This document shows positions 30,026-40,706 of a DNA stretch of 64,000 bases, one piece after another. A model generated the notes under the pieces. It was not told the DNA's origin and did not search any database. It was given only the letters and a program-made list of their open reading frames with translations. The DNA is taken from assembly GCA_016865855.1 (NCBI GenBank), contig VGNX01000002.1, positions 81,574 to 145,573 on the forward strand. The letters are read 5' to 3'. A program made the translations under genes and the position numbers. Every line of letters starts with the position of its first letter. Position 1 is the stretch's first letter. The stretch is from Chloroflexota bacterium. Its GTDB lineage: Bacteria > Chloroflexota > Dehalococcoidia > GIF9 > UBA5629.

Positions 30026-31945
30026 ATGCCGCAGCAAGCCAACAACAATACATTCGAAGACTACACTGCAGAGGATATCCGTATTCTGGATGGCCTAGAG
30101 GCGGTGCGACGCCGCCCGGGCATGTACATTGGCAGCACCGATGAACACGGGCTGCACCATCTGGTCTATGAGATAGTCTATAACAGCATAGACGAGGCAA
30201 TGGCTGGCTACTGCGACCAATGCGAGATAATAATTCACAAGGATAACGCAGTAACAGTCAAAGATAACGGCCGAGGTATACCGGTGGAAATCCACCCGGC
30301 AACCAATACCTCAGCCCTCGAAGCAGTTATGACCCGGCTCCACGCTGGAGCTAAATTCGGCGGCCGCACCTACACAGTGTCCAGCGGGTTACACGGTGTT
30401 GGTGCTTCAGTAGTAAATGCCCTGTCTTCCTGGCTCAATGCCGAGGTCAAACGCCAGGGTAAGATCTACCGCCAGAAATATGAACGTGGCACTCCTACCT
30501 GCGATCTGGAAGCCATCGGCGATACCGAAAAAACGGGAACTACCATCACTTTCCTGGCTGACACCGAAATCTTCAGTGAGATTAATTACGATTTCGATAC
30601 AATCCGCCAGCGCCTCAAAGAACTAGCTTTTTTGAACAAGAACCTGGAAATAAGCTTCAAAGATGAGAGAACTGACCAAGAGGCAACATTCCTCTTTGAA
30701 GGTGGCATAGCTAGCCTTGTCAGCCGGTTCAATAAAAACCGGCAAGTCCTCCATCGTCAGCCCGTCTACATATCCGGCACAATAAACAGCACCATTGTAG
30801 AAGTAGCCCTGCAATACAACGATGGCTTTACCGAATCTACGCTTAGCTTTGCCAACTGCGTCAATACAATAGACGGAGGCAGCCATCTTACCGGGTTCCG
30901 CTCAGCGCTAACCCGTGTCCTCAATGACTATGCTCGAAAGAACAAGCTGTTAAAGGATTCCGACCCCAATCTGATAGGTGATGACGTTCGTGACGGGCTG
31001 ACATCCGTCATCAGTGTCAAGCTTGTTGAACCCCAGTTTGAAGGGCAAACCAAAGCCAAATTAGGTAATCCTGAAATAAAAACACAGGTCGAAGCCGTAG
31101 TAGCTGATGGCCTTTCGCTGTATCTGGAGCAGCACCCCGATGACGCAAAATCAATCATAGATAAGTGCCTAATCTCGGCTAAAGCTAGAGAGGCAGCTCG
31201 AAAGGCTCGCGACCTTATCTTCAAGAAAAGCAGCTTAGAAGCAGGTACTCTGCCTGGAAAGTTAGCCGGCTGCTCAGAGACCGACCCTCGCGAGTGTGAA
31301 CTTTTCATGGTTGAAGGTGACTCTGCCGGGGGTTCAGCTAAGCAGGGTCGGGACCGCCGTTTCCAAGCCATTTTACCGCTGCGAGGTAAAATCCTTAATG
31401 TGGAAAAGGCTCCTAAAGATAAGATCCTGGACCATGAAGAAATCCGGGCCATTATAACCGCAGTAGGAGCCGGCATCGGTGACCAGCTCGACTTTTCCAG
31501 ACTACGCTACCACCGCATAATCATTATGACTGATGCCGATGTCGATGGCTCCCACATTCGAACACTGCTGCTTACCTTCTTCTACCGCAACATGACAGAG
31601 CTCATCAGCCAGGGTCACCTTTTCATCGCTCAGCCGCCTCTATACCGCATTCAAGCGGGTAAGCAACTATTCTGGATTTACTCAGAGAAAGAAAAGGATG
31701 CCAAGCTTAAGGAGTTCAAAGGCAGTAAATTGGAAATCCAGCGCTACAAGGGATTAGGAGAAATGAGCCCCGAGCAGCTATGGGAAACTACTATGAACCC
31801 GGCATCGCGAACTCTGCTCAAGGTGGAAATCGAAGACGCCATAGCGGCCGACAGGGTATTTCATATGCTTATGGGCAGTGAAGTCCCACCCCGAAAATCC
31901 TTCATCCAGGCCCATGCCAGAAGCGTCAGAAACCTGGATATTTAG
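30026..31945 (+). CDS. gyrB: DNA gyrase subunit B
   Basis: LDGLEAVRRRPGMYIGSTDEHGLHHLVYEIVYNSIDEAMAGYC...EGDSAGGSAKQGRDR...QRYKGLGEM. Confidence 0.98.
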   Translation: MPQQANNNTFEDYTAEDIRILDGLEAVRRRPGMYIGSTDEHGLHHLVYEIVYNSIDEAMAGYCDQCEIIIHKDNAVTVKDNGRGIPVEIHPATNTSALEAVMTRLHAGAKFGGRTYTVSSGLHGVGASVVNALSSWLNAEVKRQGKIYRQKYERGTPTCDLEAIGDTEKTGTTITFLADTEIFSEINYDFDTIRQRLKELAFLNKNLEISFKDERTDQEATFLFEGGIASLVSRFNKNRQVLHRQPVYISGTINSTIVEVALQYNDGFTESTLSFANCVNTIDGGSHLTGFRSALTRVLNDYARKNKLLKDSDPNLIGDDVRDGLTSVISVKLVEPQFEGQTKAKLGNPEIKTQVEAVVADGLSLYLEQHPDDAKSIIDKCLISAKAREAARKARDLIFKKSSLEAGTLPGKLAGCSETDPRECELFMVEGDSAGGSAKQGRDRRFQAILPLRGKILNVEKAPKDKILDHEEIRAIITAVGAGIGDQLDFSRLRYHRIIIMTDADVDGSHIRTLLLTFFYRNMTELISQGHLFIAQPPLYRIQAGKQLFWIYSEKEKDAKLKEFKGSKLEIQRYKGLGEMSPEQLWETTMNPASRTLLKVEIEDAIAADRVFHMLMGSEVPPRKSFIQAHARSVRNLDI

Positions 31946-31956
31946 CCTGTCAGATT

Positions 31957-32565
31957 TTATTTCCGTTGCCGGTATAGCTTCTGTTCTTTTATATAACTCT
32001 CCACCTCATCAGGCACAAGGCCGTGAATAGATAACCCCTGAGCTACTCTCTTTCGTATGTCCGAAGAACTGATGTCAACTGGCGGTATATCGAGCCATAT
32101 CACACTCTGAGTTACTCCAGGAACCGACGCTTCCAGGGTCTTTAAGTCTGGGCGGCTGAAACCCGGTCTGGTAACCGCCACCAACTTACAGAGCTGAAAC
32201 AATTTGGCCGGCTCCTTCCATTGAGGAAGCTCAGCTAGGCTGTCCCAGCCTAATATGAAGAAAATTTTCGTTTCAGCACCCAGTCGCTGCTGTAAAGTAG
32301 TCATGGTTTCAACACTGTATGAAGGCCAAGGGCGATACGCCATAATGGTCGAGAGCTCAAAATAGGGGTTATTAGCAATCGCCAGCTTCACCATCTCCAC
32401 ACGGTGAATTGCTGAAGCGATGCTCCTCTCTGCCTTAAACCACGGCTGCGAATCAAGAACAAAGATAACTTTGGCAAGCCTGAGCTTTAGCCTAGCTTCT
32501 TCAGCTATAATGAGATGCCCCGAATGAATGGGGTCAAAAGTGCCGCCTAATACACCTATATCCAT
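31957..32565 (-). CDS. nadD: Nicotinate-nucleotide adenylyltransferase
   Basis: GVLGGTFDPIHSGHLIIAEEA...SSSDIRKRVAQG. Confidence 0.95.
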   Translation of the reverse strand: MDIGVLGGTFDPIHSGHLIIAEEARLKLRLAKVIFVLDSQPWFKAERSIASAIHRVEMVKLAIANNPYFELSTIMAYRPWPSYSVETMTTLQQRLGAETKIFFILGWDSLAELPQWKEPAKLFQLCKLVAVTRPGFSRPDLKTLEASVPGVTQSVIWLDIPPVDISSSDIRKRVAQGLSIHGLVPDEVESYIKEQKLYRQRK

Positions 32566-33623
32566 TTACCCCGCCTAACCTTGGGCTTAGGTCGAAAAAC
32601 AGCCATCGGCACCTCTGAGCCGGTGCCCTTCTCCTGAACCTCCTCCAAGATTTTAGCTATCTCTGATATAAGCTCAGACACACCTTGCTTGGTAATTGCT
32701 GATATAAAGAATGCCTTTATTCCCAGAGAGCTGAAGAGCTGCCTAATCTCCAGCAACCGAGCTTGAACCTCCGGCAAATCTACTTTGTTCACCACCACAA
32801 CCTGAGGCTTTTGAGCCATCTCTGGCTTATATAAAGCCAGCTCCCTGTTCAGGTTGTTCATATCATCAATTATAGATGGAGACCTACCATCGAGCACATG
32901 AAGCAAAACCCTAGTCCTCTCAGCATGGCGCAGGAATTCATGCCCCAGCCCCCTGCCCAGATGAGCACCATCCACAAGCCCGGGAATCTCCGCCAAAACA
33001 AATGCCTTCATCCCCACCTCAACCACACCCAGTGCTGGCTCACGGGTAGTGAAAGGGTAATCAGCTATTTTCGGCCTGGCTTTAGACACGGCTGCCAAAA
33101 GGGTGGATTTACCTACGTTGGGATAGCCTATAATACCCACATCGGCAATAAGTTTAAGATCAAGGACAATACGATGTTCTCCGCCAGGCTCACCCTTAGT
33201 AGCTATTTTGGGAGCCTGGTTCCTAGACGTAGCAAAATGGACATTTCCCAACCCGCCACTACCCCCTTTAGCCACCAGAACTTTTTGTCCTTGCTGACTC
33301 AAATCAGACAGCAGCACTTCTTGCTCATCTTCCTTAAGAAATACCATAGTTCCTAAAGGCACCTTGATTACAAGGTCATCACCCTTTGCACCGTGTTTCT
33401 TCTGCTTCCCTCCACTCCTCCCGGATACCGCCTTAAAACGCCTCTTACGTCGAAAGTAATCCAGGGTGGTAGCACTTCTATCAGCAGTAATATGAACACT
33501 TCCTCCATCACCTCCATCACCACCATCAGGACCACCAAGCGGTACGAACTTCTCATGACGGAAACTAACTACACCATCCCCACCATTACCACCTCCTACC
33601 ATAATTTCAACTCTATCCATCAA
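32556..33623 (-). CDS. obgE: GTPase Obg
   Basis: MMDRVEIMVGGGNGGDGVVSFRHEKFVPLGGPDGGDGGDGG; GYPNVGKSTLL. Confidence 0.97.
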   Translation of the reverse strand: MMDRVEIMVGGGNGGDGVVSFRHEKFVPLGGPDGGDGGDGGSVHITADRSATTLDYFRRKRRFKAVSGRSGGKQKKHGAKGDDLVIKVPLGTMVFLKEDEQEVLLSDLSQQGQKVLVAKGGSGGLGNVHFATSRNQAPKIATKGEPGGEHRIVLDLKLIADVGIIGYPNVGKSTLLAAVSKARPKIADYPFTTREPALGVVEVGMKAFVLAEIPGLVDGAHLGRGLGHEFLRHAERTRVLLHVLDGRSPSIIDDMNNLNRELALYKPEMAQKPQVVVVNKVDLPEVQARLLEIRQLFSSLGIKAFFISAITKQGVSELISEIAKILEEVQEKGTGSEVPMAVFRPKPKVRRGKWI

Positions 33624-33841
33624 ATTATATCCTTGTTACTATAATTAATATAAGTATTTACTGTTAAGGTGAATAGTTAATAATAACTAATAAGTCAGGT
33701 TTATAAGTATATTGAACATATTATGAAGAGAATAGAATGATATTTCAATATAGGATGGTTTATGAACAAATTATGAACAAGTTATTAACAGGTGAGTGGG
33801 GTTGCGCACAATTTTAGGTGGGTTTCCCCATAAGTACTAAT
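33624..33841. other. Candidate chromosomal replication origin (oriC)
   Basis: AT-rich intergenic segment adjoining dnaA with TTATGAACA (33760-33768), TTATGAACA (33771-33779), TTATTAACA (33782-33790), plus TTGCGCACA (33802-33810). Confidence 0.6.
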
Positions 33842-35191
33842 TTAGTTTCTGGTTGTTTTAGTTTTTAGCTGTTGTTGGAGCTCTTCGAGTGATTTCCCAA
33901 GCTGAGGATTAATCTTTATTTGATCAGCTATCATTTTAAAGCCGTAAAGTACGGTTCTATGCTTTCTACCTCCTAGCAGTTTACCGATTTCAGCTAAGCC
34001 ACAATGGTTCTGCTCGCGTAACAGGTACATGGTGACCTGACGAGCTAAAGCCGTTTTCTTATCTCGCCGTTTGCCTTTTAATGTTTCAAGGTCGATGCCA
34101 TAATAGTCAGCTACAGTGGTCATTATTAGCTTAAGTATGGCTTCTTGCTTACTGTCTTTTGGCATTATGTCTGCCAGTGCCTGCGTGGTTAAGTGCATAT
34201 CTAGCTTTGTGCCGCTCAGCCTTGAGTAGGTGAGCACTCTATTTAAGGCGCCTTCTAATTCCCGAATATTGTGCTGAAACTGCGTTGCTAGAAACCGCAG
34301 GACTTCCGTTGGAATTGGCATGTTTAGCTGCTTCGCCTTAACTTTGAGGATGGCTAGGCGTGTTTCCAAATCTGGTAGTCCCAAATCAGCAACAAGCCCC
34401 CATTCAAGCCGGGATCTCAATTTCTTGGTGATTGAGGATATAGCTTTGGGAGGGCGATCGCATGTAACTACAATTTGGCAGTTATTTTCATAGAGGTCGT
34501 TGAAAATGTGTACCAGGCATTCTTGGGTCTGTGCTTTGCCACTTAGGAATTGGACATCATCGAGTAGCAAGAAGTCAGTGCTCCTGAACTTGCGGTGAAA
34601 GTCATCAATCCTATTGTTCTTGAGGGCGGTTATAAACTGGTTGGTAAACTGCTCAGCGCTAGCTACAAGTATGTTAAGACCTTTAGCCTTGACTATGTGT
34701 CCTATGGCATGCAGTAGATGTGTTTTGCCTGTGCCGGTGTCACCATAAATGAAAAGCGGATTGTATCTACGTCCGGGCTCTTCAGAAATCTCTAAAGCTG
34801 ATGCGTAAGCTAACCGGTTGTATTCACCGACTACGAAGGTATCAAAAGTGTACTTTGGATTGAGCCTTGCTGCTGCCGTTGGCTCCTTCAGCTTCGAGCT
34901 TGTCCCACCGTCAGCTTGGTAGGCGGGGTTTAGGTGGATACCTGGACTGGTGGGCCGAATTGCAAATTGGACGTCAACGGTCTTGCCAGTAATACCGGTT
35001 AAAGTCCTCTTGATTAAGGAATAGAGGCGACTTCTTAACCATTCAGCGATGAAGACGTTAGGAACACCGATAACAAAGACATCTTCTTTATAACTTATAC
35101 CGGTGGTATCCTTAAGCCAAGTATCATAGTTTGGCTTGTTAACTTGAAGTTGGAGTTCTCCCAGAGCTGCTTCCCAGATTTTTTGTGGCAA
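33842..35191 (-). CDS. dnaA: Chromosomal replication initiator protein DnaA
   Basis: NPLFIYGDTGTGKTHLLHAIG...LLLDDVQFLSGKAQTQ...GRKHRTVLYGFKMI. Confidence 0.98.
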   Translation of the reverse strand: MPQKIWEAALGELQLQVNKPNYDTWLKDTTGISYKEDVFVIGVPNVFIAEWLRSRLYSLIKRTLTGITGKTVDVQFAIRPTSPGIHLNPAYQADGGTSSKLKEPTAAARLNPKYTFDTFVVGEYNRLAYASALEISEEPGRRYNPLFIYGDTGTGKTHLLHAIGHIVKAKGLNILVASAEQFTNQFITALKNNRIDDFHRKFRSTDFLLLDDVQFLSGKAQTQECLVHIFNDLYENNCQIVVTCDRPPKAISSITKKLRSRLEWGLVADLGLPDLETRLAILKVKAKQLNMPIPTEVLRFLATQFQHNIRELEGALNRVLTYSRLSGTKLDMHLTTQALADIMPKDSKQEAILKLIMTTVADYYGIDLETLKGKRRDKKTALARQVTMYLLREQNHCGLAEIGKLLGGRKHRTVLYGFKMIADQIKINPQLGKSLEELQQQLKTKTTRN

Positions 35192-35350
35192 TTTATCCTG
35201 CCGCTAGAAAAAAATAATCCCCTATCCCGGTGAAAAAACCTTTCAAAATTAATAATTGAGTGATAGACTGAAAGGAATGAACCAGAACTACCCCACAAAC
35301 CTACTTTTAATAGAGTAGCACGGCGTTCTCTTGGGGTGTCAAGGGGGTTT

Positions 35351-35378
35351 TTGACATAATGGAGAAAGTTGGTAAAAT
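35351..35378 (+). promoter_or_regulatory. sigma70-like promoter of fmt
   Basis: TTGACA - 16 nt - TAAAAT; -10 ends 6 nt before the GTG start. Confidence 0.6.
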
Positions 35379-35384
35379 TTATTT

Positions 35385-36329
35385 GTGACAACTCGCATCA
35401 TTTTTATGGGGACTCCGGAGTTTGCTGTTCCCAGTTTGGCGGCGTTACTTCATAGCTCTTACCAGGTAGTCGCTGTATATACTCAACCTGATAAGAAGGC
35501 CGGCCGGGGGCAGAGCGTTGCTTTCTCTCCTGTAAAGCAACTGGCGTTATCTCAGGAGCTTGAGGTGGTTCAGCCAGATAGCTTGAAAGTCGCTGGCACA
35601 GTTGAGAAGTTGGCTAGTTTTGCTCCTGACCTGATGGTGGTGGCAGCTTTTAGGCAGATTCTGCCGCCGGAGATATTGGCTTTACCAAAGTTTGGTTGCC
35701 TTAATGTTCATCCCTCTCTTCTCCCTCGATATCGAGGTGCCTCACCGATAGCCACGGCCATTTTACAAGGGGATGAAATTACGGGGGTCACCATTATGTT
35801 GCTGGACGTTGGTTTGGATAGCGGCCCTATTTTGAGCCAGAGGGAAGTTTCCATATCTGCTGATGATACTACTGGTTCACTCGCCGTTAAGCTAGCTCAA
35901 GCCGGGGCACAATTGCTTATGGAGACATTGCCCTTGTGGATTGATGGGCGAATTCAGGCACAGCCTCAGGAGGAAAGCCGGGCCAGTTATAGTAAAGTCA
36001 TAATTAAAGGCGATGGGGAGATGGACTGGCGACTTCCAGCTCTAGACTTATGGCGACGAGTCAGAGCCTTTGACCCCTGGCCGGGCTGCTACGCCTGGTG
36101 GCACGGTAAGCGGTTGAAGCTTGGTAAGGTCGTGCCGCTGTATGGCGAGAAGTCTGGAGAACCTGGTAAGGTGATAGCCTTGTCTCCGCCAGCGCCGGCG
36201 ACAGTTGGAGTTGAAACTGGAGATGGAGTTCTAGGGCTGCTCAGGGTTCAATTGGAGGGAAAGAATGAAATGTCGGCAGAGGAGTTTGTGCGAGGACAAC
36301 GGGATTTCATTGGCAGCAGTCTGTTTTGA
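35385..36329 (+). CDS. fmt: Methionyl-tRNA formyltransferase
   Basis: IIFMGTPEFAVPSLAALL...LNVHPSLLPRYRGASPIATAILQGDEITGVTIM. Confidence 0.97.
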   Translation: MTTRIIFMGTPEFAVPSLAALLHSSYQVVAVYTQPDKKAGRGQSVAFSPVKQLALSQELEVVQPDSLKVAGTVEKLASFAPDLMVVAAFRQILPPEILALPKFGCLNVHPSLLPRYRGASPIATAILQGDEITGVTIMLLDVGLDSGPILSQREVSISADDTTGSLAVKLAQAGAQLLMETLPLWIDGRIQAQPQEESRASYSKVIIKGDGEMDWRLPALDLWRRVRAFDPWPGCYAWWHGKRLKLGKVVPLYGEKSGEPGKVIALSPPAPATVGVETGDGVLGLLRVQLEGKNEMSAEEFVRGQRDFIGSSLF

Positions 36330-36384
36330 CTTTAATTTCTGTTTTGGCTAAAATTATAACTTACGTAAGGAGGGATGTAGGAAG

Positions 36385-37095
36385 ATGTTTTTCTTTGACC
36401 CGATGTGGTTTCTCATTATGCTGCCACCCTTCATTTTCATGATTTACGCCCAGGTAAAGGTGAATTCAGCCTTCAAAAAGTATTCCAAGGTAGCTAATTC
36501 TCAACACGTCACTGGTGTTGAGGCAGCGGAAATTCTGCTACGGGCTAATGGCGTGAATAATGTCAGAGTTGAGGGAGTAAAAGGGAGGCTGGGTGACCAT
36601 TATGACCCTAGCAAAAAGGTGTTACGCCTGTCTCCAGCAGTAGCTAATACCCCGTCTGTGGCTGCGTTGGGCATTGTTGCCCATGAGGTGGGGCATGCCG
36701 TTCAAGACCGGGTCGGCTATGCCTTTCTCAGGTTTCGCACCTCGCTAGTGCCGGCGGCTAGCTTGGGCAGTAATCTCGGCTTCATCTTTGTGATTCTAGG
36801 CTTCATTATCTATTTATTTAGCAGGGATAGTGAATTTGCCCCTATGGTTGTCCTGGCAGGCATTATTCTGTTTGCCATGGCCGTGCTCTTCAGCCTGGTT
36901 ACTTTGCCAGTGGAGTATAATGCTAGCAGCCGGGCGCGGCAGATGCTGCGAAGCACCGGGATGGTGTCGACTCAGGAATACAATGGTGCCAGCGCTGTTC
37001 TATCTGCTGCTGCCCTGACCTATGTGGCGGCTATGCTCCAGGCAGTAGCTCAGCTTTTCTACTTTGTGTTAATGTTCATGGGCATGCGAAGGTAG
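36385..37095 (+). CDS. Zinc metallopeptidase, YugP-like family
   Basis: Membrane protein with HEVGHAVQ motif. Confidence 0.9.
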   Translation: MFFFDPMWFLIMLPPFIFMIYAQVKVNSAFKKYSKVANSQHVTGVEAAEILLRANGVNNVRVEGVKGRLGDHYDPSKKVLRLSPAVANTPSVAALGIVAHEVGHAVQDRVGYAFLRFRTSLVPAASLGSNLGFIFVILGFIIYLFSRDSEFAPMVVLAGIILFAMAVLFSLVTLPVEYNASSRARQMLRSTGMVSTQEYNGASAVLSAAALTYVAAMLQAVAQLFYFVLMFMGMRR

Positions 37096-37121
37096 GGACT
37101 CTTTCTCTTTGCTTGTGCCAG

Positions 37122-37160
37122 CCCCCTGAGGAGGGAAGCCTTTCAGGGGGTTTATTATTT
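37122..37160 (+). terminator. Rho-independent terminator
   Basis: CCCCCTGA...TCAGGGGG followed by TTTATTATTT. Confidence 0.8.
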
Positions 37161-37217
37161 GTGGAAGTTGCTAATTGAGAACTGTCCTGACTATAATTCT
37201 CTCTAAATAGGCTGACT

Positions 37218-38015
37218 TTGTGTGGAGTTTATATTTTGCCTGACGAAGCAGGTCCAGGCGGCTTTGCTAAGTTGCGGCAGATTATTGCCAAGTTGCATAG
37301 TCCGGAAGGTTGTCCCTGGGACAGGAAGCAGACCCACACCTCGTTAAAACCGTACTTGATTGAAGAGTGCTACGAGGTTTTGCAGGCAGTGGAGGAGGGG
37401 ACTCCGCAGAAGCTCTGCGAGGAGCTGGGCGACCTTCTGCTTCAGATTATGCTTCATGCCCAAATCGCCGCCGAGGCTGGACAATTTGACATCGATGGTG
37501 TCGTCCGAGGCATTAGCAGCAAGCTGATTCATCGTCATCCCCATGTCTTTGGTGGTCACGAAGTAAAAGATGCTGGAGAGGTGGAAATAAACTGGGAAGC
37601 TTTGAAGCGAGAGGAGCGGCAGGAAGGCGAATCGCTTCTATCTGGCGTACCTGAGCAGATGCCAGCTCTGGCCTATAGCCAGTCGATTCAGCGACGAGTG
37701 GCAGGGGTTGGCTTTGACTGGGAAGAGGTGGAAGGAATTATAGATAAGCTGGCTGAGGAGGTGGCAGAGCTCAAACAAGCCTCTAACCAGCAGGAAAGAG
37801 CCAAGGAGTTTGGCGATTTGCTTTTTACTTTAGCCAACATTGCTCGCAGGTTAGAAGTGGATTCAGAGATGGCGCTTCGCTCGGCTAACCAGCGTTTTTG
37901 CCGTCGTTTCGCTTATATGGAAGAAGCTTGTTGCAATCGCGGTGTCAGCTTTGGCAGCTTATCTTTCGATGAGCAAAATGCCTTATGGGAAGAGGCCAAG
38001 CGCAAGATAAAATAA
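37218..38015 (+). CDS. mazG: Nucleoside triphosphate pyrophosphohydrolase MazG
   Basis: [36 protein letters not shown]...RHPHVFGG; second MazG domain. Confidence 0.96.
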   Translation: MCGVYILPDEAGPGGFAKLRQIIAKLHSPEGCPWDRKQTHTSLKPYLIEECYEVLQAVEEGTPQKLCEELGDLLLQIMLHAQIAAEAGQFDIDGVVRGISSKLIHRHPHVFGGHEVKDAGEVEINWEALKREERQEGESLLSGVPEQMPALAYSQSIQRRVAGVGFDWEEVEGIIDKLAEEVAELKQASNQQERAKEFGDLLFTLANIARRLEVDSEMALRSANQRFCRRFAYMEEACCNRGVSFGSLSFDEQNALWEEAKRKIK

Positions 38016-38017
38016 AC

Positions 38018-38094
38018 TGGTCGGGGCGAGAGGGTTCGAACCTCCGACCTCAGCGTCCCGAACGCTGCGCGCTACCAGGCTGCGCTACGCCCCG
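38018..38094 (-). tRNA. tRNA-Pro (anticodon CGG), CCA encoded
   Basis: Minus strand CGGGGCG...CAGCG TTCGGGA CGCTG...GGAGG TTCGAAC CCTCT CGCCCCG A CCA; acceptor, anticodon and T arms all pair. Confidence 0.95.
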
Positions 38095-38158
38095 ACATCA
38101 CTTATTATAAGCGGCTTTAACTTCTGGGGCAAGAATTGTAAACTATGGGTGTCTATTC

Positions 38159-38207
38159 TGTCACCCTGAACGAAGTGAAGGGTCTAGATTCTTCGCTCAG
38201 AATGACA
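38159..38207. repeat. Family-A palindromic intergenic repeat (TGTCA...TGACA)
   Basis: TGTCACCCTGAACGAAGTGAAGGGTCTAGATTCTTCGCTCAGAATGACA. Confidence 0.7.
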
Positions 38208-38244
38208 TGTTAATATTTAGTGAACGACTCTGAAACTGGGGCAA

Positions 38245-39432
38245 ATGAAGTATTGCGTTCTTATAATTGATGGTGCTGCCGGCTGGGCACTGCCAGAGCG
38301 TGGTGGTAAGACTTGCCTTGAGTTGGCCCATATCCCAAATCTGGATGCTATGGCACGGGAAGGGTTTGTTGGTCTGGTTCGCACTGTGCCGCAGGGGATG
38401 GAGCCAAGCAGCGCCTGCGCCTGTATGTCGGTGCTTGGCTATGACCCAAAGGTCTATTACCGGGGAAGGAGCGCTATTGAGGCTAAGAGTATGGGCATTC
38501 CTATCGCTGATGACGAGGTCGTTTTCCGGTGCAATTTAGTCGCCGTTCGTGACGGCAAGATGTGGAGCTATAGCTCGGGACACATCAGCACTGACGAAGC
38601 CCATACCCTTATCGCTACTCTAAATGAGAGACTTGGCAGCGACGAAATACATTTCTATCCCGGCGTTCGATATCGGCATATATGCAAGATAAAGGGGCGG
38701 GAGGACACACTTCTGGCTACCTGCACTCCACCGCATGACATCCCGGACAAGCCCATCGCTGAGTTTCTCCCCCAAGGCCCCGGGAGTGACCTTTTACGAC
38801 AGCTTATGGCGAGTTCTGAGGCGGTGCTTAAGAAGCATCCGGTGAATATAGAACGATGGGCTCGAGGTGATATACCGGCGACGATGGTCTGGCTATTCTG
38901 GGGCAGCGGCAGAATACCTGAGATGCCGTCCTTTAAGCAAGTCTATGGGCTTGAAGCCGCTATGAATTCTGGCGTCGACCTTCTCCGGGGCTTGGCCCGA
39001 ATGGCGGAGATGGAAGTACTGGATATTTCAGGCGTCACTGATGGCTTGGATAATGATTACGCTGCCCAAGCGGCTGGGGCTTTGAAGGCGCTGGAGAAGT
39101 ATGAGCTGGTTGCCATCCACATTGAAGCACCGGATGAGGCGGCTCATGCTGGTTCGATTGATGATAAGGTAGAGGCCATCCAGAGAGTGGATAAGGAGGT
39201 TGTCAGCCGGATACGCTCCTGGAATCCGGAGGCACTTCGAGTTTTAGTCTTGCCTGACCATCCAACACCGATAAAAATTCAAACTCATACTGATGAGCCG
39301 GTTCCATTTGTGCTCTGGGGCCCTGGATTTGCGTCTAACGGGGCAAAAAGGTTCACCGAGGCGGAGGCTAAAAGCGCTGGCATTTTTATTGAAGACGGGT
39401 GTAATATTATGACTAAACTGACACGTGTATAG
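38245..39432 (+). CDS. apgM: 2,3-bisphosphoglycerate-independent phosphoglycerate mutase (ApgM type)
   Basis: VLIIDGAAGWALPERGGKTCLELAHIPNLDAMAREG...HIEAPDEAAHAG. Confidence 0.93.
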   Translation: MKYCVLIIDGAAGWALPERGGKTCLELAHIPNLDAMAREGFVGLVRTVPQGMEPSSACACMSVLGYDPKVYYRGRSAIEAKSMGIPIADDEVVFRCNLVAVRDGKMWSYSSGHISTDEAHTLIATLNERLGSDEIHFYPGVRYRHICKIKGREDTLLATCTPPHDIPDKPIAEFLPQGPGSDLLRQLMASSEAVLKKHPVNIERWARGDIPATMVWLFWGSGRIPEMPSFKQVYGLEAAMNSGVDLLRGLARMAEMEVLDISGVTDGLDNDYAAQAAGALKALEKYELVAIHIEAPDEAAHAGSIDDKVEAIQRVDKEVVSRIRSWNPEALRVLVLPDHPTPIKIQTHTDEPVPFVLWGPGFASNGAKRFTEAEAKSAGIFIEDGCNIMTKLTRV

Positions 39433-39480
39433 GCAAGTGGAAACCGCTTTCCAGATGGTTTAGAATAGGCAGGAGAAGAA

Positions 39481-40704
39481 ATGGCACTAATAGTCCAGAA
39501 GTATGGTGGTAGCTCGGTGGCTGATGCCGAGAAGATTAAGAATGCGGCTCGGCGCATAGTTGAAACCAAGGAGAAAGGTAACGAGGTAGTTGTGGTTGTC
39601 TCAGCTATGGGTGATACTACTGATGAACTTATTCAGCTAGCCAAGCAAGTCAATCCTAAGCCTCAGGAACGGGAGCTTGATGTCTTATTGTCCACTGGCG
39701 AGATAGTTTCCAGTACTCTCTTGGCTATGGCCTTGCACAACTTAGGCTATAAGGCGGTGAGTTTGAGTGGTTCTCAGGCAGGCATTGAGACTGATACTAC
39801 CTACAGCAAGGCTCGCATTCTGCATGTTGAACCCAAACGACTTGTTGAAGAGCTGGAGAAAGGCAATGTTGTTATTGTAGCTGGGTTTCAGGGGATAACT
39901 AAGGATATGGACATTACTACCTTGGGTCGAGGTGGCTCGGATACCACGGCGGTAGCTTTGGCGGCTGCGCTAAAGGCTCAGATATGTCAGATCTACACAG
40001 ATGTTGAAGGTGTGTTTACTGCTGACCCTCGCCTTGTGCCTGAAGCCCGAAAGCTGAAGGAAATCGGCTATGAGGAAATGCTGGAACTGGCGACCTTGGG
40101 TGCCAAAGTGATGCACCCTCGGTCGGTGGAGTTGGGCCAAGTTTACAATATGCCAATACTGGTGGCTTCCAGCTTCAGTGATAAGTCTGGTACTATTATT
40201 CATGGAGGGATTTCGATGGAAGTAAGAAACAAAGTGCGGGGTATTGCTCATGACCTTAATGTGGCTAAGGTTACTGTGGTCGGTGTTCCTGACCGGCCGG
40301 GGATAGCTTCAGCAATCTTTGAACCACTAACTAAAGCAAATATAAGCGTAGATACTATCGTTCAAAATGCCAGTATTGACAATATTACTGACTTAACCTT
40401 TACCGTGGCTAGAGGTGATTTAGATAAAGCAATGTCTCTGGTAGAACCGGTGGCTAAGTCTATCGGGGCTAAGAAATGTGTCAGCGATTCGACTCTAGCC
40501 AAGGTTAGTGTTGTTGGCACCGGGATGGTGAATACGCCGGGCTATGCGGCTAATATGTTTCGGGCTCTTTACGAACAGGGCATCAATATCCAGCTAATTA
40601 CCACTTCTGAAATAAGAATAACCTGTATTATTGGTGAGGATAGGGTAAAGGACGCCGTTAAGGCGCTACATAAGGCTTTTGAACTAGAGCGAGACGTGAT
40701 TTAA
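39481..40704 (+). CDS. lysC: Aspartate kinase
   Basis: [24 protein letters not shown]...[16 protein letters not shown]; two C-terminal ACT domains. Confidence 0.97.
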   Translation: MALIVQKYGGSSVADAEKIKNAARRIVETKEKGNEVVVVVSAMGDTTDELIQLAKQVNPKPQERELDVLLSTGEIVSSTLLAMALHNLGYKAVSLSGSQAGIETDTTYSKARILHVEPKRLVEELEKGNVVIVAGFQGITKDMDITTLGRGGSDTTAVALAAALKAQICQIYTDVEGVFTADPRLVPEARKLKEIGYEEMLELATLGAKVMHPRSVELGQVYNMPILVASSFSDKSGTIIHGGISMEVRNKVRGIAHDLNVAKVTVVGVPDRPGIASAIFEPLTKANISVDTIVQNASIDNITDLTFTVARGDLDKAMSLVEPVAKSIGAKKCVSDSTLAKVSVVGTGMVNTPGYAANMFRALYEQGINIQLITTSEIRITCIIGEDRVKDAVKALHKAFELERDVI

Positions 40705-40706
40705 CG

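Noticed and set aside
33760-33790. Short evenly spaced repeats as a mini-CRISPR or iteron array
   Set aside because: Only three 9-mers with 2-nt gaps; better explained as DnaA boxes beside dnaA. No CRISPR array was seen anywhere in the window
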